Positions 47,001 through 56,642 of a stretch of 64,000 nucleotides of DNA are shown piece by piece. A program made the translations under genes and the position numbers. The notes beneath the pieces are model-generated. The model had not been told where the DNA came from. It saw nothing but the letters and a program-made list of their open reading frames with translations, and did no database searches. Each line of letters begins with the position of its first letter. Position 1 is the first letter of the stretch. Source of the stretch: Enterocloster hominis (ex Liu et al. 2021) (lineage in GTDB: Bacteria; Bacillota; Clostridia; Lachnospirales; Lachnospiraceae); the NCBI GenBank assembly GCA_014385265.1, contig JACRTJ010000022.1, positions 1-64,000 of the forward strand. The letters run 5' to 3'.

Positions 47001-50000
47001 TTATTTTTTCCGGATTTCCAGAGGATACGGAGTTTTTCCGGGTGGATACAGGGGAGAAGGAGGTGACGGGTCCCCATGTGACCGGCACAGAGGAGGTCCC
47101 TGTGAAGGATGAGAATGGGGACCAGGTATGGAAAACTGCGGACACAGACCGGAGCCATGTGAGATATGAACCGGAATATGGGCCGGACGGCAGGATCACC
47201 GGGCAGCATCCCATGAGCCGGACAGAGCCGCAGATCTTAAGGGCGGAGCATGTTCCGCAGACGCCGGTCATGGGGCTCACAGATCTGGAGCTGGATGAGA
47301 CAGAGCCGATGCTCAGGGAAAAGGCGGCGGACCACGACCTTACGGACCCGGAGGACCCGGCGTTCCGGTATCTGAAGGCAGAGGTGGAGGAGATCCTGAA
47401 CCGCAACGGATATGAGATCCCTGTCATGGCGGACGGGACCTGCTCATCGAGAGAGCTTCCGGTATACAGCAGAGGGGTCAAAAAGGGCCAGACGGATATT
47501 TTTGGCATGACAGCCGCTCCCGGGGAACCGGCAGTAAAAACGCATTATGGAGCAGCGGTCACGACTCTTTCCCTGGAAGGCCTTGGGCCGGACGCAGAGA
47601 TTGCCGCCGTATTGGAGAAGATTCTTTTATGGTATGCGGAGCACCCCCAATGGAGCTTTGGCGGCATCGACGCCTTTGAAATGTCCGGAGATACATGCTG
47701 CGCAGTCCTGTATGCAGGCGCGTCGGTCCGGGGAAGCCGCCGTTTTTTTACCATGAAGGAGGAAAATGGGAAAGCGGAGGTGGATAAGGTGTATTCTGTC
47801 CTGGAGGATCCGGTCCATTTACGGTGGATGTATCAGGAATACAGCCGGGAAGGAAGCCACTGCTTCCAGACAGAACGCCGGTACTATATGGGCAGCGGGG
47901 CTGGAAAGCGGTATTACATAGACGTGGTCCTGACTCCGGCGGTGCTTGTGGATGGAAAAGGGCAGCTCCAGGATATGGACCATCAGGTGATGGTATATCA
48001 TGAAGCCGGTGAAAGGATCGTGGATTATATAGACGGAGACCCGGAGCACGGCTGGCAGGTCCCCCTCACAGAAACCATAGATAAAATTGAGATCACCACA
48101 GAAAAGGAGCTGGCGGATACAGATGTAAGGCTGGAACAGGCAGAGTATGACCGGAAAATGGGGATACACAGGGTCCGGGTCGCCTCTAAGGGCACCGACA
48201 GCTTTGGAAAAGCGTTTTCAGACGAAAATGGCCGGCTGACGCTTTCCTTTATGGCGAAGCTTCCCAGAAAGCAGACCGTGCTTACAAAAGCGGAGGTCGA
48301 CAGCCTGGGAGCAGGGAATGTATATGGCTACCGGGCCGGGGATCCGATCGGCTTTGCAGAATATCTTGCGCGGTTTGGAAATATTTCCATAAGCGCTTCG
48401 ACTTTTACAGGGGATGGAGGGGCCGATACATATATTGTGGCAAAGCATCTGGTTTACAGAGGCCAGCATAAGATCACGGAGGATGGGGATACGGTCCTGG
48501 CTCCGGTCCAGGTCCTGGAGCGCCCCGTCAGGCAGATGGTAAAGGTCATAAAGGATGTGGACAGCGGGGAGGCCCTGGGGAATTTCCGGTTTAAAATTTA
48601 TTTAAGATCCAATCTGGAACGGCTGTATTGTGACGAGGACGGAGCGATCACATGGACAGATAAAAACGGAACGGCTGTGGACGTGGACCAGTACCACAGG
48701 GTATTTCCGGAGCTGGTGCAGAAGCTGTATACGGTAAAGACGGAAAGAAGTGTCCTGGAGGATCACAATTATGAAAAATTTTTCCATGCGGTCCGGACGG
48801 CGGATACGGACAAGTGGGACCTGGAGGGCCAGGTGGTAAATTCCTCCTTTAAGCCCTTTGCCAGGAGTCTTCTTACGGGAGTAGAAAATACAGTCAATTC
48901 CTCGCCGGAGGCCAGGGAAAATGCAAAGCGGTCCGATGCAGTACGCCAGTTTGCAGTCACCTGGTATCTGGAGGACCAGGTAAAGGAGGAACTGGCAGAG
49001 AATGGAGCAGAGGCCGCCTATGGGGACCAGGTATACGACCGGGCTCTTTATAAAGCCATCCTCAGGGCGGAGGAGTATCTGGAGCCATTTTTTAAGTATG
49101 ATCTGGATTCTCTGTATTCCATCCGGTGGGACAGTGAGGAAAACGGAGGGATCGACCGGGATAAGACGACCCTGTCCGCCTGGCAGCTTAAAATGCAGGG
49201 GGGAGAAGCGGAGTACGCCTTCGGGATATCGGAGTATCTGCCATATGGAACCTATGTCCTGGCAGAGCAGCAGCCCTTTAAAGCCCAATGGATGGATTTT
49301 GAGAACCGGCATTACCGGATCGATCCGCCGAAGGAGATCGTTCTCCCATCGGTGTATGAGGACGGATGGGCGGAGATCCCGGACCGTCTTTCAGAGGAGC
49401 TGGTGTACAACAGTAAGGAGCCGCCGGAAAAAACAGCCGGGCGGTATCGGATCCGGTTTGATGGAGTAAAGAAAGGAAACGAAAGGGAACCGGACGGGAA
49501 ATATGTGGTAAAGGGCCATGGCCACAGCGGGGATTTCTATGTATATCCCTATGGGGAGGAGCGTGACAGGTCGTCCTGGGATGGAAAGTATGCCCATATG
49601 TTAGAGCCGTGGAGCCAGACTGAGGATTTTGTATTCCGGACCTTTTTAAACAGGCTGTACCGGACCAGGCTGCGGATCGAAAAGCTGGATGCGGAGACCG
49701 GAGAGCAGATCCTCCATGATGAAGCAGTATTTGCCCTTTATAAAGCAGACCGGAATGAGGAGAAGGATGGGGACGGCGCTGTAAAGCGGTATGAAGCAGA
49801 GACGGTGATCCAGGGAAGCCGGGCGTTTCTGGAGGCCATGGGAGCAAGGGGGATCATGCCCTTTGCCAGGATCCAGGGGCCAGGCAGTCTGTTTTATGGA
49901 ACCGTGCCCGCAGGAACGCCTGTATGCCGGGAAGAGGACTGTATTATTTTCAGGGACCAGTCCGGAGTGAGGACGGGAGACTTTCTGGCCCTTTCCTCCG

Positions 50001-53000
50001 TTTATGACGGGGATGAAGGGGAACCGCTGCAGATCACCGGCTATGTGGAGACACCAGAGCCGCTGACAGCAGGGGTGTACGTTCTGGCAGAGCTTCTGGC
50101 TCCGGCCGGGTACGCCAGGAGTCTGCCTGTTCCCGTGGAAATATACAGCGATGGGATCTGGTATTATACCGGAGACTCCCAGGATAAAAGGGCGGCGGTC
50201 CGTTTCAGCTCCAGGAAGGAGGGCGAGGATGAAGCTGTGGAGGACACAGCCAGGATCTATGTAAACAACACAGGAGTCAGCCTGGAGGTATCCAAAGTGA
50301 AGACCCCGGCGTCTTACGAGGGGATGAAGGTCTCAGGACGCGTAGAGGGAAGCCTTTCCTTCCTGGAAGCGGTCTACGGATTGGAAAACCTGGAGCCTGC
50401 ATATAATTCCATGGGAACGTACCAGGGCTTTGGATGGAAAAAAGGGACCCTGGAATATCTGGAGGAAAGAAAGGCAGCCGGGGAGCGGGTGGAGATCGTT
50501 TACGAAAATGGGATCTTCCAGGGCTATGGCTATGTGACCAGGACACTGGAAACAGCCGGTGATCAGAACCGGTATGTGGCCGGGGCGGAAATGGCTCTTT
50601 TTGAAGCCATAGAGGTGCGTCCTTCCGGCGATACGGGGGATCACAGGATGGAGGGGGTAGAGATCCAGAGAGACCGGAACGGAAACGTTCTGGATATCCA
50701 GGTGAAGAAAGGGTATGCAGGCAGCGCTTTCCGGTTAAAAAAGGATGACAATGGCCGCTGGTCATTACAGGAGGAGAAGCGGGATGATACCTCGGTACTG
50801 TTCTACGATCTGGGGAATCTTAAGGTACTGGAGACAGGAGAGGATGGGATCGTATACGGGTTTGGAAGAGATGGGGAAAAAATAAGGATCACTCCGGATA
50901 CCCGGTCTGTTTACGCATTCCAGGGCGGACAGCCGTTCCTTGAGCTGGCCGGAGGGGATCTGTCCAGTCTGGTCTATGACCCTGGGGCAAAGGCGTTTTT
51001 GTCCATGGATCCGGGAACAGAGATCTACCATCTGAACCAGGAGATGCAGCGGGATGCCTGTGTGGATCCATACACGGGGCTGGCTTATGTGGAAAAATCC
51101 GGAACTGGTCCCCTTGGAAAGGAAGAAGCCCACTATTTTGTATGGCCGGTGATCTCCTTTTATGATCCATATGGGAACCGGATCGCCAGGGAAAAGATCC
51201 TCACCGGACGTCCCGGAGAGGTCAACGCCGGAACAGAAAATGCGTATCTTACGGGAACCTGGGATCCGGAGACAGGAAAACTGGAGAAAAGGCTGAAGCC
51301 GTTTTATGACTCTTATGGGATGGTGCGTTACTATCCGGTCAATGGGGAAACATACAAAAAGGGCGAGGCGGTTTATGACAGGGATGGGGATTATCTGTAT
51401 TTCCGGTATGACGACCTGTTGGAGCAGTACCATAAGGCTTCCTATACCATAGGAGAGCCGGAAACACTTTATGATGTGGGAGATCCAGAGACAGAAGGGG
51501 ACGGAAAACCCGTCCGGCACCGGAACGGGGAGTTCTGGATCATTCCGAATCTGTGGATATCCGGGGAGAGGTCGCCCCAGGATCCGTCTGAAGGGGAGAT
51601 GACCTGGGGGCAGGCGGATATGCTCCGGCGCGTGATCCCTGGAACCTATATCATGGAAGAAACCGGTGTTCCGCCAGGGTATACGCGGGCGTTTCCGCAG
51701 GCAGTCCGGGTAGAGGAGACCCGGGACATTCAGAGGACCGCCATGACGGATGAAAAAATACGGGTAGAAATACTGAAAACAGATGGAACGGAGACGTACA
51801 GGATCCCTGTGGTAAATGGGGAAAGCGGGCAGACAGAGGAATGGACTGTGGAGGGAAAGGGCTTTTATTCCCATCAGATGGTGAAGGGGGCAGAGCTGGC
51901 CCTTTATCCGGCCAGAAGAGTATATTCCAAGGATCTGGAGAAGTATCCCAAGGGCTATTACCTTGTGAAAAAAGGAAATACTCCGGCTGTGTGGAATACA
52001 GAGGATCCTGTGGATAATCACCCGGTTTCAAAGACTGCCCGGTGGATAACGGATGGGCATCCGATGTATTTTGAGGGGATTCCAGCAGGAGATTATATCC
52101 TGGAGGAGCTGAAGACCCCTCCCGGATATCTGCCGTCCTCCATGGAGATTACCATAAGGCCAGTGGATGAGCTCCAGAGCTTCGTTTTAAAGGACGATCA
52201 TACGAAGGTGGAAATTTATAAATATGAGGAGGATGAAAAGGGAATCCGGAGGCCTCTGCCGGAGCGCCATGGAGCAGGGCTCGCTCTTTATCCTGCGGTT
52301 CTGGAGGAAAATGGAACGGTCATGACGGAAAACGGAGCGTATGTATACCAGAAGGGAAACCCTGTGGATACCTGGACTGCGGATGATCTTTCCTTTTACG
52401 GAACGGAGCTCTCCCAGGCGTATGAGGCCATGTTCCGGGAATACGGAGAGGACTTTGAACGCTTTTCCTGGAAGGTATACGATGGAAAGCGTACCGGGAC
52501 AGGAGAACGGACGGAAAGCCGCAGCACAGGAAACGGGGAAACGGTCGTCCAGCTCTGGAGCCTTTCGGACGGAAGCTGTCTGCGGGTGACTGCATCCCGG
52601 ACCGGACCAGATGGGGACAGGAAATTTGAATATCAGTACCATTATAAAACAGGTATGTTCCGGGATGCCCCGGCGGCATGTAGCTTTGATACAAGGGGAG
52701 GCCTCCACCGGATCGACCGTATCCCGGAAGGATATTATGTTCTGGTGGAAACGGAAACGCCAGGGGGCTATGAAACGGCAGAGCCGGTGCTGGTCCAGGT
52801 GAAGAAAGAGAACCAGGTGATCCGGTATTATATGGAGAACAGGCGCAGACAGTGGTATGCAGACAAGACTGATGAGAATGGACGGCAGATCCGCGGAGCC
52901 AGGCTGGCCCTTTACCGGGCAGACGAAAACGGGGGATTTTCCGCAGAGGAAGAGCTTCTGGAAGATACCTGGACGTCGGGAGGGGAAGGGACCTATACGG

Positions 53001-55243
53001 CGGATGATCTGGCAGAGGGAAGGATCCCGGAGCGGTATGGACCAGGCGACCTGCGTCTGCACCGGCTCCCTCCTGTAAGGGAGGGGACCTATTATCTGGC
53101 AGAGCTTAGGACGCCGGATCATTTTTCAGCCATGGAGCCGCAGAAGATCGAGATCGGAAAGGATTCCGGTGGGATCATCCAGGCGGTGAACCGTCTTTCC
53201 AGAGGACGGATCGAGATTTTAAAGCTGGATGCCCAGTGGCACGAGAAACCGCTTCCGGGAGCATGGTTTGAGGTGAAAAATGCAAAGACCGGGGAGCTTT
53301 TCCGTATGGTGACCGGCAGCGATGGGAAAGCGGTGTCCGGAGAACTTCCGGCGGCATATCTGGGAGATGATGGAAGGGCTGTGCCGTATGAATACCAGGT
53401 ACGGGAGATCCAGGCCCCGGAGGGCTTCTGTCTGGACCATAGGGTATGGAAATTCTGGTTTAGCAATGACCATACGCCGGTGGCCGTGCAGAAAATAAAG
53501 GCAGAAAATGAAGAAACCAGGCTGTGGTTTTCCAAAAGCAGCTTTCATACGGATCATTTTGTAAAGGGGGCGCGGCTGGCCATTTATAATGCAAAGGCAG
53601 AAAATGGAAAAATGCAGCCCTGGGGAGAGCCGCTGGAAACATGGATCTCCGGCCCGGAGCCCCACCTGGTATCGGGAAAATTATCCGGAGGAAGAACGTA
53701 CTTCCTTGTGGAGGAGGAAGCGCCAGAGGGATATTCCGCAGCGGATCCAGTGATGTTTACCGTATCGGCTGACGGACGGAGCATAGCTGAGATATCCGGC
53801 GCATCCAGTCTGATCCAGATCCTGTATGACGCAGAAAAGGACAGGATCGGATCGATTCTTGTCAGAGAACGCAGGGTCCAGGGAGGATGGATCACCTTAA
53901 AAAGGGATGGAAAGGAAATCCTTACGGCTCCCATGACAGGAGAACTTACGGCTTTTAAAGAGGCTGTGGAGCAGGAAAATGCAGGAGCGGTCCTTACCTG
54001 GGAAGAAACGGTCGGTTTTTCCGATGGCAGCAGCATGATCTTAGAGAAGGAGACGATCTGCCTGTCGGATAAAAACCGGGAGCGTATTCTGAAAAGCCGG
54101 AAGAGGGTGCCTGTCGGGACACGGTACGCATTCTGCGGACATGGCCATACAGTGCTGGAGACCTGGAAAACAGAGGGAGGAGGCCTGACCCATGAAATCG
54201 TGAATGAAGAAAACAGTCATGGAGAGCCGCTTTTAGCAAAGGGAGAGGCATACACCCTGGAGGAAATTGTGGTCTTCAGTGATGGAACCGAATTTTTATC
54301 CGGACGGGTATCCGTTTCCATTGGTGAAAACGGAAAAATGATCCTGGCAGATCTGAAAAATAAGGAGACAGACGTGCGGATCCGAAAGACGGATCTGATC
54401 ACAGGAGAAGAGATTTCTGGGGCAGTGCTTTCCATAAAAAGCCTGGATGGAAAGCTGGTAAAGGAATGGATATCCGGGGAGGAGATCCAGATCACGGGAA
54501 TCCTGAAGCCGGGAGAAACGTATCTTTTAGCCGAGGTTTTACCGGCCTCAGGTTATGCCTGGGCGGAGGAGATCCCATTTGCAGTCGGCGGGGGTGGAGG
54601 CATCCACAGGGTAAGGATGGAGGACAGGCCCACCCAGGCGGAGATCCGGAAAACCGACATGGTCACTGGGGAGGAGCTTCCCGGAGCAGTCCTGGTCCTG
54701 AAGGATAAGAATGGGCATGTAGTGGACCGGTGGACATCGGGGAATACGCCTCACAGGATCATGGGAAGACTCAATGCAGGAGAAGCGTATACACTTTCAG
54801 AGGTGACGGCGCCTTCTGGATATCAGATCGCAGAGGAGGTGACGTTTACAGTGTCAAAGGATGGGACCATAGACCGGGTGGTCATGGAGGATAAAAGAAA
54901 GGAGCCGGAAAAACCAGAAAAACCAGGGAAACCAGAAAAACCGGAACGGCCGGTACCGGACGATGACAGAGAAACGGAACCGGAAACGCCAGATGAGACA
55001 GAGACTCCGGAAACTGAGCCGATGGAGGAGCCCAGGAAAAAAGGAATCATAACTGCCCAGTATGAGATCGAGCTGGATGGCAGAGGGGAGCTTCGGATCA
55101 GCCACCCATCCAGGATCCGGACAAAGATCCCAAGGGCAGGAGACCAGCAAAGGCCCTGGGTATATGGAGCCCTGGCTGTTCTGGGGATCCTGGGCGGAAG
55201 CATCTGTCTGATCCTTTGGAGGAGGGATACATTTGAAAAATAA
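44024..55243 (+). CDS. Giant SpaA/Cna-B-type surface adhesin with atypical sorting signal
   Basis: A 3739-residue protein in one open frame. A signal peptide ends near PARASS (residue 36). The N-terminal domain has FYCLD (Cys50) and TETQTKRLFWAY (Gln79), suggestive of a thioester adhesion domain. At least ten SpaA/Cna-B modules follow, recognised by endings such as YILEELKTPPGY, YVLVETETPGGY, YFLVEEEAPEGY and AYTLSEVTAPSGY, and by Lys-containing openings such as LKKLDDETG and IRKTDMVTGEELPGAV; these normally form Lys-Asn isopeptide bonds. A Pro/Glu stalk (about 3614-3665) leads to IPRAGD (3702-3707), a membrane segment and a charged tail, a sortase-type signal with Ala instead of Thr. No sortase is in the window. 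ATG 44024 is favoured (AAAGGA, 7-base spacing). Confidence 0.9.
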   Translation: MMECIWNKKSVKRGTALVMAAVLLALAVPFPLPARASSVWPQKATAPFYCLDGGKGWKQVDRYDIYEYDTLPSPLTETQTKRLFWAYPSNWTALKEAARKFDPELYGEIASTASGPNVVKRVKDDPSTRFAWVADHPEIEERAIAAMEQMAADGGEKGKEAPDAIRDATSEETAVSFTVLPFSDGPGALDTEFFLGSEFIRDIAKIEPQSVWDNGSTGGNVGWLDASQDKNIARSVLGEELYEITWSGDSIKIHNNGSATANENALDSTMTEEQKYNKTMVRYKITMRKNSGWYTEGSWNDDYLHEWMDFKACVNAPQHQRLYKAGIEIVPSDMVFYIVVSQEGDGGGPDDDREPAYGGGEPELSFQVFRHEETFQSDYNVRLKKLDDETGMPLKGSQFYLYERFEDGGSLGTDERGAGLSTENISFAPWDGFQIFAEGTTDENGEISHTDSRSYVYSKTYCDGHGVPQWADIPQKDPGSGTGKEDRSGDTSWEEAAEVTRDKNRAAAEEWLSLVEACEAEAEGGVHFHWVSDESAFDQVAGVLESGTGGGEARERDKGGPEEDTGSGSAFEASGCRADCEETYENFTSLRFTYTWKEIQARNGYILHGLHNDDIPVELVTTTSSQNGAVCTRAEGDSGDITENIWYTGSRGSGEIQAETAGREVQTLKAPGISLQSDTERLLTPSNAGRIFTSSNAWKLFSMLWADEGEPEDEDWEEQGGGDFQSYLENARPDGIRHLETGDPGIFSHCNGEEGCGDSWIVKDHRTEGEIHINKRDLNLYKGESEEYSSFGDTEGDGSLEGAVYGLFAAEDIVHPDSELGRDGKLINTGIVYKKDDLTAVAATDRDGNAGFTVYTEAPGTTFDYDVGKTVRRTDPGWKGPGNRYGENLSVNGNCWIGRPLILGRYYVKELSRSEGYELSVNGRSGQWTNKGAGFETPEGAASLRGTSVVSMPELSASMEGEDGSGNGFDQLPFMVTSSGTVDPESGTGGYELIFSGFPEDTEFFRVDTGEKEVTGPHVTGTEEVPVKDENGDQVWKTADTDRSHVRYEPEYGPDGRITGQHPMSRTEPQILRAEHVPQTPVMGLTDLELDETEPMLREKAADHDLTDPEDPAFRYLKAEVEEILNRNGYEIPVMADGTCSSRELPVYSRGVKKGQTDIFGMTAAPGEPAVKTHYGAAVTTLSLEGLGPDAEIAAVLEKILLWYAEHPQWSFGGIDAFEMSGDTCCAVLYAGASVRGSRRFFTMKEENGKAEVDKVYSVLEDPVHLRWMYQEYSREGSHCFQTERRYYMGSGAGKRYYIDVVLTPAVLVDGKGQLQDMDHQVMVYHEAGERIVDYIDGDPEHGWQVPLTETIDKIEITTEKELADTDVRLEQAEYDRKMGIHRVRVASKGTDSFGKAFSDENGRLTLSFMAKLPRKQTVLTKAEVDSLGAGNVYGYRAGDPIGFAEYLARFGNISISASTFTGDGGADTYIVAKHLVYRGQHKITEDGDTVLAPVQVLERPVRQMVKVIKDVDSGEALGNFRFKIYLRSNLERLYCDEDGAITWTDKNGTAVDVDQYHRVFPELVQKLYTVKTERSVLEDHNYEKFFHAVRTADTDKWDLEGQVVNSSFKPFARSLLTGVENTVNSSPEARENAKRSDAVRQFAVTWYLEDQVKEELAENGAEAAYGDQVYDRALYKAILRAEEYLEPFFKYDLDSLYSIRWDSEENGGIDRDKTTLSAWQLKMQGGEAEYAFGISEYLPYGTYVLAEQQPFKAQWMDFENRHYRIDPPKEIVLPSVYEDGWAEIPDRLSEELVYNSKEPPEKTAGRYRIRFDGVKKGNEREPDGKYVVKGHGHSGDFYVYPYGEERDRSSWDGKYAHMLEPWSQTEDFVFRTFLNRLYRTRLRIEKLDAETGEQILHDEAVFALYKADRNEEKDGDGAVKRYEAETVIQGSRAFLEAMGARGIMPFARIQGPGSLFYGTVPAGTPVCREEDCIIFRDQSGVRTGDFLALSSVYDGDEGEPLQITGYVETPEPLTAGVYVLAELLAPAGYARSLPVPVEIYSDGIWYYTGDSQDKRAAVRFSSRKEGEDEAVEDTARIYVNNTGVSLEVSKVKTPASYEGMKVSGRVEGSLSFLEAVYGLENLEPAYNSMGTYQGFGWKKGTLEYLEERKAAGERVEIVYENGIFQGYGYVTRTLETAGDQNRYVAGAEMALFEAIEVRPSGDTGDHRMEGVEIQRDRNGNVLDIQVKKGYAGSAFRLKKDDNGRWSLQEEKRDDTSVLFYDLGNLKVLETGEDGIVYGFGRDGEKIRITPDTRSVYAFQGGQPFLELAGGDLSSLVYDPGAKAFLSMDPGTEIYHLNQEMQRDACVDPYTGLAYVEKSGTGPLGKEEAHYFVWPVISFYDPYGNRIAREKILTGRPGEVNAGTENAYLTGTWDPETGKLEKRLKPFYDSYGMVRYYPVNGETYKKGEAVYDRDGDYLYFRYDDLLEQYHKASYTIGEPETLYDVGDPETEGDGKPVRHRNGEFWIIPNLWISGERSPQDPSEGEMTWGQADMLRRVIPGTYIMEETGVPPGYTRAFPQAVRVEETRDIQRTAMTDEKIRVEILKTDGTETYRIPVVNGESGQTEEWTVEGKGFYSHQMVKGAELALYPARRVYSKDLEKYPKGYYLVKKGNTPAVWNTEDPVDNHPVSKTARWITDGHPMYFEGIPAGDYILEELKTPPGYLPSSMEITIRPVDELQSFVLKDDHTKVEIYKYEEDEKGIRRPLPERHGAGLALYPAVLEENGTVMTENGAYVYQKGNPVDTWTADDLSFYGTELSQAYEAMFREYGEDFERFSWKVYDGKRTGTGERTESRSTGNGETVVQLWSLSDGSCLRVTASRTGPDGDRKFEYQYHYKTGMFRDAPAACSFDTRGGLHRIDRIPEGYYVLVETETPGGYETAEPVLVQVKKENQVIRYYMENRRRQWYADKTDENGRQIRGARLALYRADENGGFSAEEELLEDTWTSGGEGTYTADDLAEGRIPERYGPGDLRLHRLPPVREGTYYLAELRTPDHFSAMEPQKIEIGKDSGGIIQAVNRLSRGRIEILKLDAQWHEKPLPGAWFEVKNAKTGELFRMVTGSDGKAVSGELPAAYLGDDGRAVPYEYQVREIQAPEGFCLDHRVWKFWFSNDHTPVAVQKIKAENEETRLWFSKSSFHTDHFVKGARLAIYNAKAENGKMQPWGEPLETWISGPEPHLVSGKLSGGRTYFLVEEEAPEGYSAADPVMFTVSADGRSIAEISGASSLIQILYDAEKDRIGSILVRERRVQGGWITLKRDGKEILTAPMTGELTAFKEAVEQENAGAVLTWEETVGFSDGSSMILEKETICLSDKNRERILKSRKRVPVGTRYAFCGHGHTVLETWKTEGGGLTHEIVNEENSHGEPLLAKGEAYTLEEIVVFSDGTEFLSGRVSVSIGENGKMILADLKNKETDVRIRKTDLITGEEISGAVLSIKSLDGKLVKEWISGEEIQITGILKPGETYLLAEVLPASGYAWAEEIPFAVGGGGGIHRVRMEDRPTQAEIRKTDMVTGEELPGAVLVLKDKNGHVVDRWTSGNTPHRIMGRLNAGEAYTLSEVTAPSGYQIAEEVTFTVSKDGTIDRVVMEDKRKEPEKPEKPGKPEKPERPVPDDDRETEPETPDETETPETEPMEEPRKKGIITAQYEIELDGRGELRISHPSRIRTKIPRAGDQQRPWVYGALAVLGILGGSICLILWRRDTFEK

Positions 55244-56279
55244 AGGATGGAAGAGGCAGGGATCAGTCCCCGGGGCTGTGCTTTTTTGGATAAGATTCTG
55301 CCTGGCATGGATATGGGCCGGTTCCTGTGCCATAAGCGGAGCCGCCGCCGCTTATGGTGCAGAAAGCCTGCCGGACCGTACAGAAGAGACACCGACGGCG
55401 GAGACGCTTACCCTTGAAGGCCCGGTATTTACCGATGCGGGACAGGCCCAGGAGCTAAAAGAGATCCTGGAACGGGATGGAAAGCAGTACCGGCTCGTTT
55501 CCAGGCGGATCCGCCAGGTCAGCCAGGGAGGGACCATGACGTATGCTTCTGTCACGGTTCCATATGTCCTGGAGGGCAGACAGGATCCCCCGGAAACGGC
55601 CCGGGTCACATTGACGGATGAGCAGACCGGACAGGAATATGAAAGAGAGATCCCCAAGCTGGAGACGGAGGAGACCAGCGCCCAGTGGACCGGCGGCTTT
55701 CAGTTCCTGATCACAGTGTCCGGCTATGATGCAGATGTATTCCAGCTGGGGAACGCGGAAATACCGAAAGATGCGGAGCTGTCCTCTTATGGAACGGAAT
55801 TTCTGGAGTACCTGGGCCTTCCGGAAGAGTGCTATCGTGTAGAGAATGTGGAATGGAGCGGGGAAACCTATGAAAAAGAAGGGATCCTGTGCCGGGACGC
55901 ACGGGCCACCGGGGAAAAGCTGGTGAGAAATGTGGAGGTACGGTACGGCGGACAGGTAAAAACACCGGAGGTAAAGAGAAAACAATATATCGGACTGTAC
56001 CAGGAGATCCGCCAGGAGCCGGAAAGCAGCCAGGAGGAAGAAAAGAGCCGGGAAACAGAAATAAAAACAGAGAAAATGGAAACGCTTCCGCATGAGGAGC
56101 AGAAAAAAACGCTCAGTGCGGCGGAGAGGTTCCTGTACTGGATAAAAAAACATCTGACCAAAGTGGTTTTTGGAACTGGTTTTTTCATTTTGATCCTAGG
56201 AGGCACGGCGCTTTTATGGATGTCCAGAAGAAGAGAAAAGAGGGAAAGCGAAAGCCCGGACAAGGGTCCAGGCTCCTGA
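55233..56279 (+). CDS. Membrane-anchored surface protein of unknown function
   Basis: A 348-residue protein. It starts with a signal-like segment (basic start, then VLFWIRFCLAWIWAGSCAISGAAAAYGAE, shown here only in part: FCLAWIWAGSCAISG). A beta-rich extracellular region follows, then a charged stretch, and a C-terminal membrane segment (VVFGTGFFILILGGTALLW) with a basic tail. TTG 55233 is preceded by GGAGGAGGG and overlaps the giant adhesin gene by 11 bases, so the two are translated together. I do not recognise a family. It may hold, display or help assemble the giant protein. Confidence 0.72.
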   Translation: MKNKGWKRQGSVPGAVLFWIRFCLAWIWAGSCAISGAAAAYGAESLPDRTEETPTAETLTLEGPVFTDAGQAQELKEILERDGKQYRLVSRRIRQVSQGGTMTYASVTVPYVLEGRQDPPETARVTLTDEQTGQEYEREIPKLETEETSAQWTGGFQFLITVSGYDADVFQLGNAEIPKDAELSSYGTEFLEYLGLPEECYRVENVEWSGETYEKEGILCRDARATGEKLVRNVEVRYGGQVKTPEVKRKQYIGLYQEIRQEPESSQEEEKSRETEIKTEKMETLPHEEQKKTLSAAERFLYWIKKHLTKVVFGTGFFILILGGTALLWMSRRREKRESESPDKGPGS

Positions 56280-56642
56280 TCAGCCGAGCGCTTCGCTCCA
56301 TTCGCTTTCTTTAAAACCTACGAGAACAAAATCCTCAGATATTAGGATGGGACGCTTTACCAGCATTCCATCGGTGGATAAGAGCTCCAGCTGCTCCTCC
56401 TCAGTCATGGACGGCAGCTTGTCCTTTAAGGCCATGGATTTATAAAGAAGGCCGCTGGTATTGAAGAAGCGCTTTAAAGGCAGTCCGCTTTTCTGATACC
56501 AGGCCTTCAGCTCCTCCTTTGAGGGATTCTGATCCTTAATGTGGCGGGAGGTATACTGGACCCCGTGGGCGTCCAGCCAGGATTTTGCTTTTTTGCAGGT
56601 GGAACAGGGCGGATACTCTAAAAATAACAGACTCAGACTCAT
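56280..56642 (-). CDS. ArsC/Spx family thioredoxin-fold protein
   Basis: A 120-residue protein of the arsenate reductase/Spx/YffB group. It has FLEYPPCSTCKKAKSWLD with a CxxC redox pair, DQNPSKEELKAWY, the FFNTSG segment and the cis-proline region LVKRPILIS. Most such short proteins in Firmicutes are of uncertain function, and arsenate reduction is not shown. ATG 56642 has GGAGG at normal distance. It converges with the surface-protein operon with no gap. Confidence 0.85.
   Translation of the reverse strand: MSLSLLFLEYPPCSTCKKAKSWLDAHGVQYTSRHIKDQNPSKEELKAWYQKSGLPLKRFFNTSGLLYKSMALKDKLPSMTEEEQLELLSTDGMLVKRPILISEDFVLVGFKESEWSEALG

Noticed and set aside
50765..52021. 418-residue minus-strand frame and other long antisense frames inside the giant adhesin (also 52187-53122 and 42579-44009)
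   Set aside because: Low-complexity, rich in Pro/His/Leu/Arg, with no start signals; shadows of the repetitive coding strand.
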